The position numbers were made by a program, and so were the translations under genes. Below are positions 44,534 to 55,098 of a stretch of 64,000 bases of DNA, piece after piece. Position 1 is the stretch's first letter; the number at the start of each line of letters is the position of its first letter. The DNA lies in NCBI GenBank assembly GCA_900095095.1, contig FMBT01000373.1, forward strand, positions 124,001-188,000, in the 5' to 3' direction. The notes under the pieces are model-generated. The model ran no database searches. It was given only the letters and a program-made list of their open reading frames with translations, and had not been told where the DNA came from. The DNA comes from Fragilariopsis cylindrus CCMP1102 (taxonomy: Eukaryota; Bacillariophyta; Bacillariophyceae; Bacillariales; Bacillariaceae).

Positions 44534-45982
44534 CAGCTTTGATTCCATTCCATACCATCAGATCGCCGATGACCACCGACAGATCATATCATATATATAT
44601 TTTTGGTATGATGCACAAAACAAAATATCAATATTTACGTTCGATATATGATCATGATTCAATAACAATATTATTCAGTTATGCTGTACAAGTATCGGCA
44701 TGGTATCAAAAAGTTCGTCAAAGAATAAAAAAATTAACCTTTAAATACGGTAGTCCACCAACGAAAAGGAAAAGGATTCCCTTTCCCCACCCGTTTCGAT
44801 GGAGGGATCTACAAATTATTCAAAACTGCCCAGTTTACATTAATCAAAAACTGCCCAGTTTCCACTATAATTCTTCCTCAATTTATCCATATGGGGGAGT
44901 GGTAAAGTTACATAACGCATCATTATAAAACGAAACAAAGACGGCTGTACTATAGAAAAATATTCAAATAGAATGGAGTATAATGCAGACCAGATTCATT
45001 AAGAGATGCATGTTATAATAATAATATTAAAAACGAATAAATAAAATACTTGACACTATCTGTTGGGTTGCAAACCATTATTCCCAATTTCTTATCTACA
45101 CACAAACACAACCATAGGACGCCTTTCTGCTGATTGATTTCTTCAATGTTCTCTACTTCGTTCTAGATACAGTATATAGTATGAAGGGTAGGTAGGGTGC
45201 ATTGAAATAGCTCTCAATTAACTCCGTGTTTATTATACAGTAATACAGACTGCCTAGCTATCCTACTGCAGTACTTTGACATTCGGTGTACAGACAGCTC
45301 GGCGGTCGGAGTGGCACATGACGTCATCAAAAAACATCTTGTTTATGTAAAACAAAACAAAAAAGTCTACCGGTAATCTTTTTCCGTGCTACAGTAGCTC
45401 CGTGATCGTAAATGTGGAATGGCTGTGTGGATGTATCCCGGTTTACTACTGTACGCACTGTACTGTATTTACTATTGCAATTGCATACAACAAGAAGGAT
45501 GAATGAATGAATGAATAAATGACAGTGTGAGAGAGAGAAGTGATGAAGAGCATAATGTAACTTGTGTTGGTTCGATGATTGTGTTAGTAAGATGTATCGG
45601 TAGAGTCAACAGTAATGTTTGTTAATTTTAGGTTTTCTTATTAATTTGAAACTATATTTATTTAAATAATCATTATTATGGTAGAGTAGATTATGTGGAC
45701 ACGTACAGTAGTTTTGTTACGCAAGCACGTTACGACTCCATCACTTGACAAGAATCAATCGTCTTGCTCCCTACTTGTCTGATTTTTTTCTGTTTACCTT
45801 TGTGAATAGTATATGAAGCAGTATTACAACATACTGTATACTACTCCTTCCTCTTAAAATTATACGAATTTTTGCACCGCTTGAAGACAGTAATTTCCAA
45901 GCCGTTCCGTATTATGTACCGTAATATAATATATATAAAACCGATATTTCCCACCCCGATGAAAATAAAGCGTTGTTATTGT
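44534..45982. other. gene-poor region with a CRE-type site
   Basis: About 1.45 kb with no convincing ORF. TGACGTCA is at 45319-45326. ATGAATGAATGAATAAATG at about 45501-45519 is a tetranucleotide repeat. The right end is the 3' region of the Nuf2 gene. Confidence 0.45.
45319..45326. promoter_or_regulatory. CRE/bZIP-type octamer TGACGTCA
   Basis: Second full TGACGTCA in the window, in the gene-poor interval. No adjacent start codon supports it as a promoter element, so function is uncertain. Confidence 0.35.
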
Positions 45983-47398
45983 TTACAATGCCGTTTCGAT
46001 AGCCACCATTCTTTGTTCATTACGTTTCAGGAAGTTTTGTTCAAGAATCTTGTACTCAGACACAATGGCCTCGATTTCTTCCTCTGTCTTTTCCTGTTCA
46101 GACTTCATTTGTGCCTTCAAGGAAAGAACCTCCGATTCACCCGCTTCCACCCGTGCTAAACCTTCACGTCGATCACGTTCTACCATGAGTAATTGCTCCT
46201 TAGCAATATCAAGGCGGTCTTGAACGGCATCCATTTTCATCTTTGACTGCTTATAAGTATGCGCTACTTTTTCTTCTAGACGACTAAGACTTCGTTCGGA
46301 TTCTACAGTTTTATCTTCAATTTCTGTAGCCTTTTCTTGATTCCCCTCGACCTCCTTATCGGCTACCTCAAGTTTCTCTGCAGCTTCTTCGTATTTGGAT
46401 GCCTCGGCTAAAACATTACGCTGTGACGTTATAGCTTCCTGTAGGTCCTTAATAGCCTGTTGTAAACGGACCGTCTTTGCCTTACCATCTGTAATCTCCT
46501 GTTGAAGGCGACGGTTTTCTGCCTTCTCGTTTTCCAGAGTATCCTTTTTTGTTTCTAATTCTTGCTTACGACGATTAGGCGATGATACGACCTGTCCTCT
46601 TAAACGTTCTTCTTCAGCTTGAGTTTCTTGAAGAGACCATGTTGCAGCCGCCAATTCATCTTTTAATTTCGTCATTTCTTTTTTCAATTGAGATGCCTCT
46701 TCTCTCTTACTAGCTTGTAGTTTGTTACTTCTAGCAATCTCCGATTCAAGTTCTTGACATTCCTTAGCGACCATATCGAATTCATCCATTTTCTTATCCG
46801 ATTCAGCTAATGTTGCATTAAGATGATCTTGAAGTTGTGCATTTTCTGCCTGTATCTCTTCTATTGAAACCAAGAGCTGACCACGAGGTTCATTTAATTC
46901 TGCATATACCTTCAGTTGTTCCTCACGGAACTTCGCCATATTGATCGTTGCTGATAGTTGACAACGAAGACGTTTTGATGTTGGTACATGTAAGTCCTTC
47001 CATGAAAAATCTACGATGCCACACGCGTCCATAAATTTACGCATTTCTCTATAGAATAACATATCGATGATGTTCTCGTGTAACACTGCTTCGGCTGGTG
47101 GGACAAATTCATCCATATTTTTTGGACATCGCTTTTCAAGATCTTCTTCGGTAATACCACAACAATGATCAAGAAGTTGCCAAAAGATCTTACGAACCTT
47201 TTCCTTGTGACGGTGTGGTTCAGCAAGTTCGGATTTACATACATCAATACCAAGTTCTTCCAAACATTGTAGAACTTCAGAATTCTTTAAAACAGGAAAG
47301 ATAAAATGAGTATGAGAGACGGTCTCGACACCTCCTCCACCTCTTTGGCTCTTTCCAGGAGTTGAATAATCTGATGACATATGGATTGAATTCGACAT
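45983..47398 (-). CDS. NUF2: kinetochore protein Nuf2
   Basis: A single-exon 471-residue protein from an ATG. The N-terminal calponin-homology domain (about residues 30-150) opens with FIFPVLKNSEVLQCLEELGI and ends with TSKRLRCQLSATINMAKFREEQL, matching the Nuf2 signature that closes the CH domain (cf. TSRFLSGIINFIHFRE in human). The rest to residue 460 is coiled coil with heptads, including VVSSPNRRKQELETKKDTLE, where Nuf2 orthologues read VDSPEKLK. Length matches NUF2 (about 460). It pairs with Ndc80 in the Ndc80 complex that attaches microtubules. The assignment rests on those two motifs plus architecture; I found no Ndc80 partner in the window. Confidence 0.88.
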   Translation of the reverse strand: MSNSIHMSSDYSTPGKSQRGGGGVETVSHTHFIFPVLKNSEVLQCLEELGIDVCKSELAEPHRHKEKVRKIFWQLLDHCCGITEEDLEKRCPKNMDEFVPPAEAVLHENIIDMLFYREMRKFMDACGIVDFSWKDLHVPTSKRLRCQLSATINMAKFREEQLKVYAELNEPRGQLLVSIEEIQAENAQLQDHLNATLAESDKKMDEFDMVAKECQELESEIARSNKLQASKREEASQLKKEMTKLKDELAAATWSLQETQAEEERLRGQVVSSPNRRKQELETKKDTLENEKAENRRLQQEITDGKAKTVRLQQAIKDLQEAITSQRNVLAEASKYEEAAEKLEVADKEVEGNQEKATEIEDKTVESERSLSRLEEKVAHTYKQSKMKMDAVQDRLDIAKEQLLMVERDRREGLARVEAGESEVLSLKAQMKSEQEKTEEEIEAIVSEYKILEQNFLKRNEQRMVAIETAL

Positions 47399-47909
47399 CG
47401 TGGGTTCTTTCTTTTTTGAGGATCGTTCCTTACTTATGCGAATGTCTCTCTGTTTACAGCGCTTGTTTGGTGTTCAGTTTCAAGTAATTTCTTTGTTGTT
47501 ACTTTTATTGCTCGTAATACAGAAAATCTCTTCGGACGTTACTAGCTACCGTAGTAGATGTGTGTGTGCTGTGTGTGTGTGCTTTTTTTTTGGTCGTGCC
47601 GACTCGCGTCAAACGAAATTTGAATTTTGTGCATGAAATAATATCGGATCTGTCGACTAGTTCGACTCGATGTCTTTCCTTCGTCCGCAACTAATTGAAA
47701 TGCGCGCTAGTAACCGCCAATCAATCATTCCTCGTTGAAAATCATGAAATCGCAAAGTGAAGAGGAAGGACTGAACAACGACAAAACAAAACAAAACAAA
47801 AGAATCAACAAAAAACATTGTCGCTCTGAATTGTTTACAAGCAAATAGATCGTCCAAACAAGAATATTAATAATTATAGTGCTACGTATTACTGAAAACC
47901 TACTTAAGG
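47399..47909. promoter_or_regulatory. divergent promoter region (NUF2 / REX4-like)
   Basis: About 510 bp between divergent starts, with a GTGTGTGTGC run at about 47558-47581. No supported ORF or named element. Confidence 0.45.
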
Positions 47910-49040
47910 ATGGCATTCTTTACCAAGAAGCAAAAGGCTTCAATGAGAGAACGGAAAAAGAAACAGAAATTACTTCAGAAAAACAAACCACCCGCCGATC
48001 CAACGTCTGCTGAAAATAGTGAGAAAATCAACTCGACAAGGAAAAGACCACGAGTCGATGATGATGATGCCGGTATAGACTTCTCATCAAGTAATAGCAC
48101 CCCGCTACTGCTCCAGATGCTGCTACTTCTATTCCGAATACTGATGCAAATCCAGAAGAAAGAAAGACCGAATTAATAACAAAAAGGATGGCCGGAACAT
48201 TGTATGTTTTGATTCCTTCTGATCTTTCTACCAAAGATTCCAAAAAGTTTAGAAAAGATGCTAGACGGCAATTACGACAAGCACCAAAAAAGAATAATAA
48301 AAACGATGATGATGGCGATAATATGAAAATGAAATTGAATTTGTTACTAAGGAAGATATGCCATCACTAAAACCTTCCAAGAAGAAACAAAAGAAAAAAG
48401 AATTTGCCTGCATCAATGACTTATTGAAACAACAGAAGCAAGACAAAGTAATAAAAAAGGAAGAATCGAGAATACAAGGAAAATTGGATTCAATTCCAGA
48501 GTCTGTCCGAGCAAAGTATGTTGCACTGGATTGTGAGATGGTGGGAATTGGAACAGGTGGTGTAAAATCAGCATTGGCACGTGTTTCATTAGTGATTGGA
48601 ATATGAATGTATTACTTGATACATTTGTTCAAGTACCGATTCGTGTTACTGATTTCCGTACACATGTTAGTGGAGTGGAAGCTAAGCACCTTAAAAGTAG
48701 TACTGCTATGCCTGTGAAGCAATGTCGTGATCAAGTTGCGAAGTTACTTAAGGGTAAGATTTTATGTGGACATGGCCTAACGAATGATTTCAAGGCATTG
48801 ATGATGTCCCATCCGAAAGAATCGATTCGTGATACAGCAAAATACCGACCATTTCAACGGTATGGTAATGGTAAATGGCGTCCTAGAAAATTACGTGATT
48901 TAGTCAAAGAGAATTTAAAAGGTAAAGATGGATTCCAAGAAGGAGAGCACGATTCTGTACAGGATGCTAAGGCTAGTATGGAACTTTTCCAAGTTGTATT
49001 TTCTCAATGGGAAAAGGAACTTGAAAATAAGACTAGATAA
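47910..49040 (+). CDS. REXO4/REX4-like: REX4-type 3'-5' RNA exonuclease, three frame breaks
   Basis: Starts at ATG 47910 with a Lys-rich N-terminus (KKQKASMRERKKKQKLL). Conserved blocks follow in shifting frames: MAGTLYVLIPSDLSTKDSKKF (48188 on), MPSLKPSKKKQKKKEF, KYVALDCEMVGIG (Exo I, the DEDD Asp-Glu pair), SALARVSLV, VTDFRTHVSGVEAKHL, LLKGKILCGHGLTNDFKAL (Exo II) and GEHDSVQDAKASMELF (Exo III, DEDDh His) to a stop at 49038-49040. Frame changes lie near 48100 (beside CCCC), 48335 and 48595. All catalytic residues are present, so decay, if real, is very recent. REX4 trims pre-rRNA in the nucleolus. Confidence 0.88.
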
Positions 49041-49247
49041 TCAATAATAAAATGATATGATGATATAGTAAGTTTGCATCCTTTTTATTTTCTTTGAGAT
49101 CACACACACTAACTAGTAATAGGCAACTGGAATTAAATGATCAATCAATTTAATTTAGACTTAGTTTTCAGAAATGTTAATTGAATATTAATTATGGTAT
49201 CTTATAATTTATCTGTCCGTAATGCACAGAATGTATAACAATATTAA

Positions 49248-50358
49248 CTAGTAGCTGCCCGTCCCTTGTTGTTGATCTTGTTTCACAAGTTTGCGATGAC
49301 TAAAACCCGACGAGTTATGGTCAAACTTTTCGATATCCTGTGAGGATGGTTTACTGATCCATTTTGGCTTTCTTCTATTAGCACGCCGACGTTCGGAGTT
49401 CAATGGACGTTTATGACCTGGTGCAATTGCTTCTCCACGAGCTCTTCGTTCTGCTGCCTCCTGTTGTTTCTTTCGTTGTTCCTCACGTCGAAAACGTTCT
49501 TCTACTGTTAATTTACTCCATTCAATATCCTTCTTTCGTTTCTTCTTCTTTTGTTCTAGATTTTCAGTACTGTTTCTGTTTCATTAGTGGCACCTTTATT
49601 ATCTGTACTTGCAGCTTCTGTTAGATCACGTTTTAAATTCTCAGCTATTATCATTTCATCAAGGATCTTGTTAACTTCTTTCTCAACTTCGTCGAGAACT
49701 GACCGGCCTAGGCGTTTCAGTTGTCGAGAATATGTACGCTTTTGTTTTGAATTTAACTTATCCAATAGAGCCCAAATTTCATGATCTTTATCTACCATTT
49801 CATTGTTATCGTTATCGTTATTGTCGTCGTCACCTTTTTCTTTAGATACGTCCACTACGATTTCATCAGTAGATGTCTCTTGTTTTTTTAACGCAGGTGG
49901 ATCTTTTTTCTTGGGAAGCTCTTTTGTGATATCGTTATTTTTTGGTTCAGTTTTTCTGTTTCAGATATCTTTTCTTCCTTAGAGACTTTGGAATCGTCTT
50001 CATCACTACTACTATCACTGCTACTATCACTGCTACTATCTTTGTCGTCGTCGTCGTTGTTGTTGTCATCATCACTATCATCGTCACTACCGTCCCCACT
50101 ATTATTGTCGTCGTCATTATCTTCAGTTTTCTCCTTCCCTTCTCCTACTATTATCGATGATGTAGCATTCCCTACCTCGTCGTCGTCGTCAATATATTCT
50201 TTTGCCTTTCGATCACGGTATCGTTTGACCATTCTTTTTTCCTTTGCATTCCATTCACTGGAATCTTTTTTAAGCAATTCTTCGACGATGGGATCAGATT
50301 TGTGGACCGTTCTTGGTCCAACACTCTTTTTCTTTTTTCTTGTGGCAAAGATCTTCAT
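49248..50358 (-). CDS. nucleolar-looking acidic/basic protein, two frame breaks
   Basis: Three minus-strand frames make one protein of about 370 residues. 50358-49955 has a basic start (FATRKKKKSVGPRTVHKSDPIVEELL), then Asp/Ser-rich acidic runs. About 49955-49575 reads KELPKKKDPPALKKQETS to WALLDKLNSKQKRTYSRQLKRLG. 49575-49248 reads DIEWSKLTVEERFRREEQRKKQ to a stop. The frame changes near 49955 (beside an A5 run) and 49575. Alternating acidic and Lys/Arg-rich blocks are typical of nucleolar ribosome-biogenesis factors, which fits the convergent REX4-like neighbour, but I recognise no named family. Confidence 0.6.
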
Positions 50359-52493
50359 GATGGCTTCTTTATGTTATCTTATTTTGATTTATTTGTTTTC
50401 TATATGAAAGTCGTTACTACTGTACTTTCGAATTGATTTTTGGCTATCGTGTTCAATACATTCAACCTCTTGGACTTGTGTTCAATGCAATAAGAATAAT
50501 GAAATGGATTCGACAATGGCAACAACAACAAAATAACAAAATTCAATCTGCACGACAAAAGCGCGCAAACGGGTGGCGGTGAAAAAATAGGCAAAAATCG
50601 GTCGATGACGTACACCTGCAAGACCTCATTCAATAATGTACTTTAATATCCACCTCCTACAGTATTGCTAATGCCAATGATGATTTCTTTTACAGTTGTT
50701 GAACACATTACATATTGCGCCAAGATTGAGGTGAAAAGAGAATGGATCAGGAGAGGCAGATGATGCTATTAGTTGCACCTTCATGTATATAAATGATGGG
50801 ACCAGGTATAATAGGTAACATTGGGATATGACCCGCAGCAGTTGACCCTAAATTTCCAACATACTGCTAATATAATGTGCATATGGTACTAACATGCCTG
50901 TGCACCATTAACCAGCTTTCAAGAATTGGGGATGGAATATGCATCATTAGAAAGGTAACACCAACACTCATATTCTTACCACAGTTCTTGCATTTGCTTG
51001 CTATCTAAATATGGTGTACTTATGATATTCTTTATTTTATCACAACGTGCACATGTGTAAGTACCAATCGACAGCGGTATTTTAGTAGATAGTCGATTCA
51101 ATTCATTGCTATAAAATGAGAGACAAAGCCCCTATCAAGTGATAAATGTTTCCTCTGAAAATGAGGAAGAATATCTAGAACAGTTGACAGTGCAGATGAT
51201 AGCAACATGGGTAAGCGGTCATAGAGACGAGTAATCCTGAATAGCTTAGTAAAGAAGTGGACTTTGACAACAATAATTTTACAATGGGTACGAGCAAGCA
51301 ACAATTCAGCAATTTTAGAAAGATTACACTCCAGACAAAGAAGCAGGCTGATTAATATTATGCAATGTACCAGTATCTCAACAACTAGGCAGTCATCGAT
51401 AGCCAAATACTTCACACTGGCAAATCATTAAAACATTAATATATAACATATAACAACAGTCCAGCCTCTTTTGAGGTGCCACAACTTTGTGCACTTGCAT
51501 GCAGTAGTCTTATCTTAGCAGTCACTCATAGTTAGGAGGCATATATTAGGTATTTACATCATCATTATAAAAGTGTGATAACTAAATTGAATTATACACA
51601 TTACATACACCATTGATTGATTCAGTACTATTCTGACATGCATGTGCGTTCTGTCGTGTACTAGTAGTCAAATAGGTTACTGTAGGCTAGGTGACCATAG
51701 TCCAACTTGTAACCTGTAATTACTCACTCTAGGCACAAAGAACCTATATATACTGCGTACTCTATAAGTAAATGTGTACTATTGAATACGATATATTAAG
51801 AGTAGGCCCTTCTGTCATCTACTGTATCCAATGCAGTATCGTTATTCACTTTCTTCTACTCCGAAGTAAATGGTTACGGTATATCTGACACAACATATCA
51901 AAGTGATGTCCATTTGGTGGCACCGATTGTTCTTTCGTTTTCTAACCCTATGTGAGATGACACCCTTCGTTGCAGCTCCTGACATCATTATGAAAAGAAA
52001 TGAGATGCAAATTTCAATCGTGGAAATGATCTCATTCAACGGGATGCAAACCACTGTTCCTAAAGGAATAATTCTTCAAATTGAACTTATTTTCACATCC
52101 CTTCAATTAAATTTGACGAAAAAAGATCCAGAACAGCGCGACGGGAAAGGAATTAGTAGAACTATCTACGTGAATTCCCTTCTTGTGGAACCAGAATTTT
52201 TACTTAGATCCATTCTTTCAGTCGAAGCAAGATATTATCCATCCATCCATCGCGCTAATATGTACTGAGTATGGAGAGGATCTCATTTCGAACTTTTGAT
52301 TTGATTGAAAAACTTCATAAGAATATTTTTTACGTGCAAGTATCCGTGCACACTGTCTCACTTTTTTTCATCACTCATTGATTACCTTCTCGCATAACCC
52401 ATCATTCTTGCTTTAGTTTTGCTCCATACTTTCCATCATCTTCATTATTTCTTTATCTATACACACCAAAGTCAAGCTTTCACCATATAAGAA
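50359..52493. other. gene-poor region
   Basis: About 2.1 kb. ORFs of 105 (51098-51415, minus) and 132 codons (51870-52268, plus) occur, but neither has recognisable motifs or composition like the neighbouring genes. I see no RNA gene or repeat family here. Confidence 0.35.
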
Positions 52494-52826
52494 ATGTCGA
52501 TAGAAACGCAACGCCCATCCAGCCAAAGAAGTATGACGCCTTTCAAGACACACACCATCGAGATCCAAGATGATATTACGAATCTCGCAAGAAATCTTCG
52601 CCGTATCAAGCGTAGACTTCTATTGGAACAATGCGGAGTACCTTTACCATACGCTCTGCAAAGTGTACCACAAGCAATCGTTCGAACCTCTTCCACTGAC
52701 TCTTCCTGTTCTACCATAGGAATTGGAGTCAGTAAGACTGGTAGTCCTTCTTTTTCAAAACAACTACGAAGACTTTCAACGACATCAGAATCTGAAATTT
52801 CCACAGCATTGCCTTCTGTGGAATAA
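52494..52826 (+). CDS. small hypothetical protein (110 aa)
   Basis: ATG in A-rich context (AAGAAATGT). The predicted protein is Ser/Thr-rich with a central amphipathic basic segment (ITNLARNLRRIKRRLLLEQCG) and no signal peptide. A minus-strand ORF (52472-52885) overlaps it almost completely and is about as long; I prefer the plus strand because of the start context and composition. No family recognised. Confidence 0.35.
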   Translation: MSIETQRPSSQRSMTPFKTHTIEIQDDITNLARNLRRIKRRLLLEQCGVPLPYALQSVPQAIVRTSSTDSSCSTIGIGVSKTGSPSFSKQLRRLSTTSESEISTALPSVE

Positions 52827-54024
52827 GCAAAGTGTGTACACTGGAAATACATCTCAACTTCTTTTGAAGCCTTCGCACTATTCATAACTCACAGGAGCCC
52901 TCCCCCCTACTACCCTGAAAACTATACACGTGAACATTTTTCGTTACATATTATGTTACAAGGGCCGAGCAAATGCAACTCAAGCTTGCATACCTTATAG
53001 GAAAAACTCGGATCGATTTCCATCTCTCTATCCTTCCTTCCTTCCAAGAAATCTTTCCTTTTTTTCTGTCCCTACATACATTGTTCTACTCATACCTACT
53101 GAATGTGTCAGGATGAGAACGAAATAAACAAACTTCGTCTCTATTATTCCCGACACATGTTCGCTTGGAAACTCCCCCCCTTGGTGGGAAATCCCACACA
53201 TACATTCACAATGATGCTATTATCGATCTTTTGTGTCTGAATGTTGTTTTATTACTATATAGAGAAAACATGCATTTATTATTTTTTGTACACGCTGTAC
53301 ATATTATATCTTGCTTTTGATTTGATTTGATTTGATTTGATTTGAATTGAATTGACTGAACTTAACTTAACTTAACTTAAAACATCCTATATCCATCTAT
53401 ATATATATATATATATGAATAAAATAGATATTATTTTTATATTATTAACAGTACATCATCTTTTTTACATTTCATCCTTAGATATTCGTAACATCGTGTT
53501 CCTTTTTATGCAGTGTCGCTATGATTTTTATTCTTCTTTCCATCTTGTTCCTCAGCGTGATTCATTCGACTCGTTATGCTTTCGAATTCAAAGAGTTCTA
53601 TCCAGTTTATAGCATGTACAGCGAAGGCATCAATAGAGCACAGCATTAATTTGTCATACTACTTGAATAGCTAGTGTAGCTGAAGAGAAATGTTTTTGTT
53701 CTATGATCGAAAACTGTCCGTAGGTTATTGTTCATGTCATATATATTATGGTACAGTACACGTATAAATCACTAATTAAGCTCTACTATATTTATATCCA
53801 GTACTAAACTAAGTATTGAAATCGTTTTTTATTATATTATTAGCTGCCGCATCGCATCGCCCCTAACCGCATTAGAAAGGCTAACAAGTCGACGGTCGAC
53901 CCATCAAGGCTAAAGTAAGTAGCTACTACGTAGTATAGTATCCCATACACAACTTATTGATATTTGTGCATATGCATTTCTTACATTCCATCCAAGACGC
54001 AAGTTATTGTGGAGTACATTTCCT
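52827..54024. other. gene-poor region with simple repeats
   Basis: About 1.2 kb with (GATTT)n at 53315-53356, (CTTAA)n at 53358-53382 and (TA)n at 53398-53416. No convincing ORF. Confidence 0.5.
53315..53416. repeat. adjacent (GATTT)n, (CTTAA)n and (TA)n repeats
   Basis: Three different short tandem repeats within 100 bp. The two pentanucleotide arrays directly abut. Confidence 0.9.
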
Positions 54025-55098
54025 TTACATACCATCCATAGTAAACATGATTTTACCATTCTTTTCACCAAGCTGATATGTTGCCATAGGTCCTGAATCT
54101 TTAGAACCAAGTACAGCTTTTGCCACACCACCAAATAAACCTGCCGATTCTGTTGCTTCAACTTTTTCACCAGTTTTCATATTGTATGTACTCTTACAGA
54201 GATCACATGAAACTCTTGGTGCCTTATTATCTGTTTCATCATTAGGTGGGAACACTTTTGCCTTCGTCATCGGGACCTGAAATATAAAAACGAAAAAATT
54301 TAAATTATTAGAGAAACACATGAGAAGATTCCCCCCATAATAGTACAAGTATAGTCGTAGGTTGACGTTGATGTAGACGTTGACGTTGACGTGCTATTGT
54401 GACTAGAACTGAATATTATACCGGTGTACTTGTACATAAACGTACCTTGCATTGAGGACAATTTGCTTCAAAACAATATGTCTCTCCTCCGTATTTCATT
54501 GCAGATACTGCACCTTTTGGATTCGTTCCTTTATCCTTTAGTAAGAAAGCTCCAGTTTCAATTAATACATTCTGAAACAATACAAATACAATTTAAAATG
54601 AATAAACCGGAATGCAATGAATGGAACCCAAAAATAAAAAGGGTGAAAGAGAGAGAGAGAAAAAGAGAAATGTGAGTACCGAAAATTTCAAATAGACAAA
54701 ATTTAAGATAAACTGTTCATTTCTGCTGGGACGAAAAATTCAATTCAATTCAATTCAATTCAATTCATTCCAATTCAATTCATTCATTCATTTGATTTGT
54801 ATCCTTTTTCTATTTATGAATTACATTTCCGTACCTTGCCTTCGTCTGCGGGTAATTCTTTGATAGACTTATTTGTGTTTAACCAGCTCGATGACGACGA
54901 CGATGATGATGATGACGACGATGTTGATCGTCCTACACTACCATCATCGTCTAATTCTCTTTGAAGACCACCTCCTCGGCGGGCCATAGACATAGGACTA
55001 GTCGATCGTTTTGTTGTTGAAATTGTTGACAATGGCGTTGTAAACGCAGTTGCAACGTACGCAATCATTAAGACTATTAGGATCGTACTGTGTATCAT
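54025..55098 (-). CDS. Rieske-like plastid protein with CPxC...CxxC cysteines (spliced)
   Basis: Three exons: 55098-54835, 54571-54446 and 54276-54025, all phase 0 and GT-AG, giving 213 residues. The signal peptide ends in VATA|FTTPLS, a plastid-import motif, followed by a Ser run encoded by TCA/TCG repeats. The mature part reads NVLIETGAFLLKDKGTNPKG, YCFEANCPQCK and, after the second intron, RVSCDLCKSTYNMKTGEKVE. The spacing and the xYNMKTG turn resemble the Rieske [2Fe-2S] fold, but the usual CxH...CxxH ligands are replaced by CPxC...CxxC. Four cysteines could bind zinc or a rubredoxin-type iron. The target is probably the plastid; function unknown. Confidence 0.75.
54737..54789. repeat. 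(AATTC)n pentanucleotide repeat in intron 1 of the Rieske-like gene
   Basis: About nine AATTC units with a few ATTC variants, inside the intron 54834-54572. Confidence 0.9.

Noticed and set aside
44458-44928. Plus-strand ORF of 156 codons
   Set aside because: It begins inside the (TG)16 repeat and runs through the poly-G tract; composition is a product of repeats and no domain is visible.
49988-50407. Ser/Leu-rich plus ORF
   Set aside because: Shadow of the Asp/Ser-rich acidic run on the minus strand.
51870-52268. Plus ORF of 132 codons
   Set aside because: Starts at an ATG but shows no recognisable motif or typical codon pattern; kept only as part of a gene-poor region.
53315-53382. CRISPR-like array
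   Set aside because: Repeats are directly abutting pentanucleotides without spacers, and the DNA is eukaryotic.
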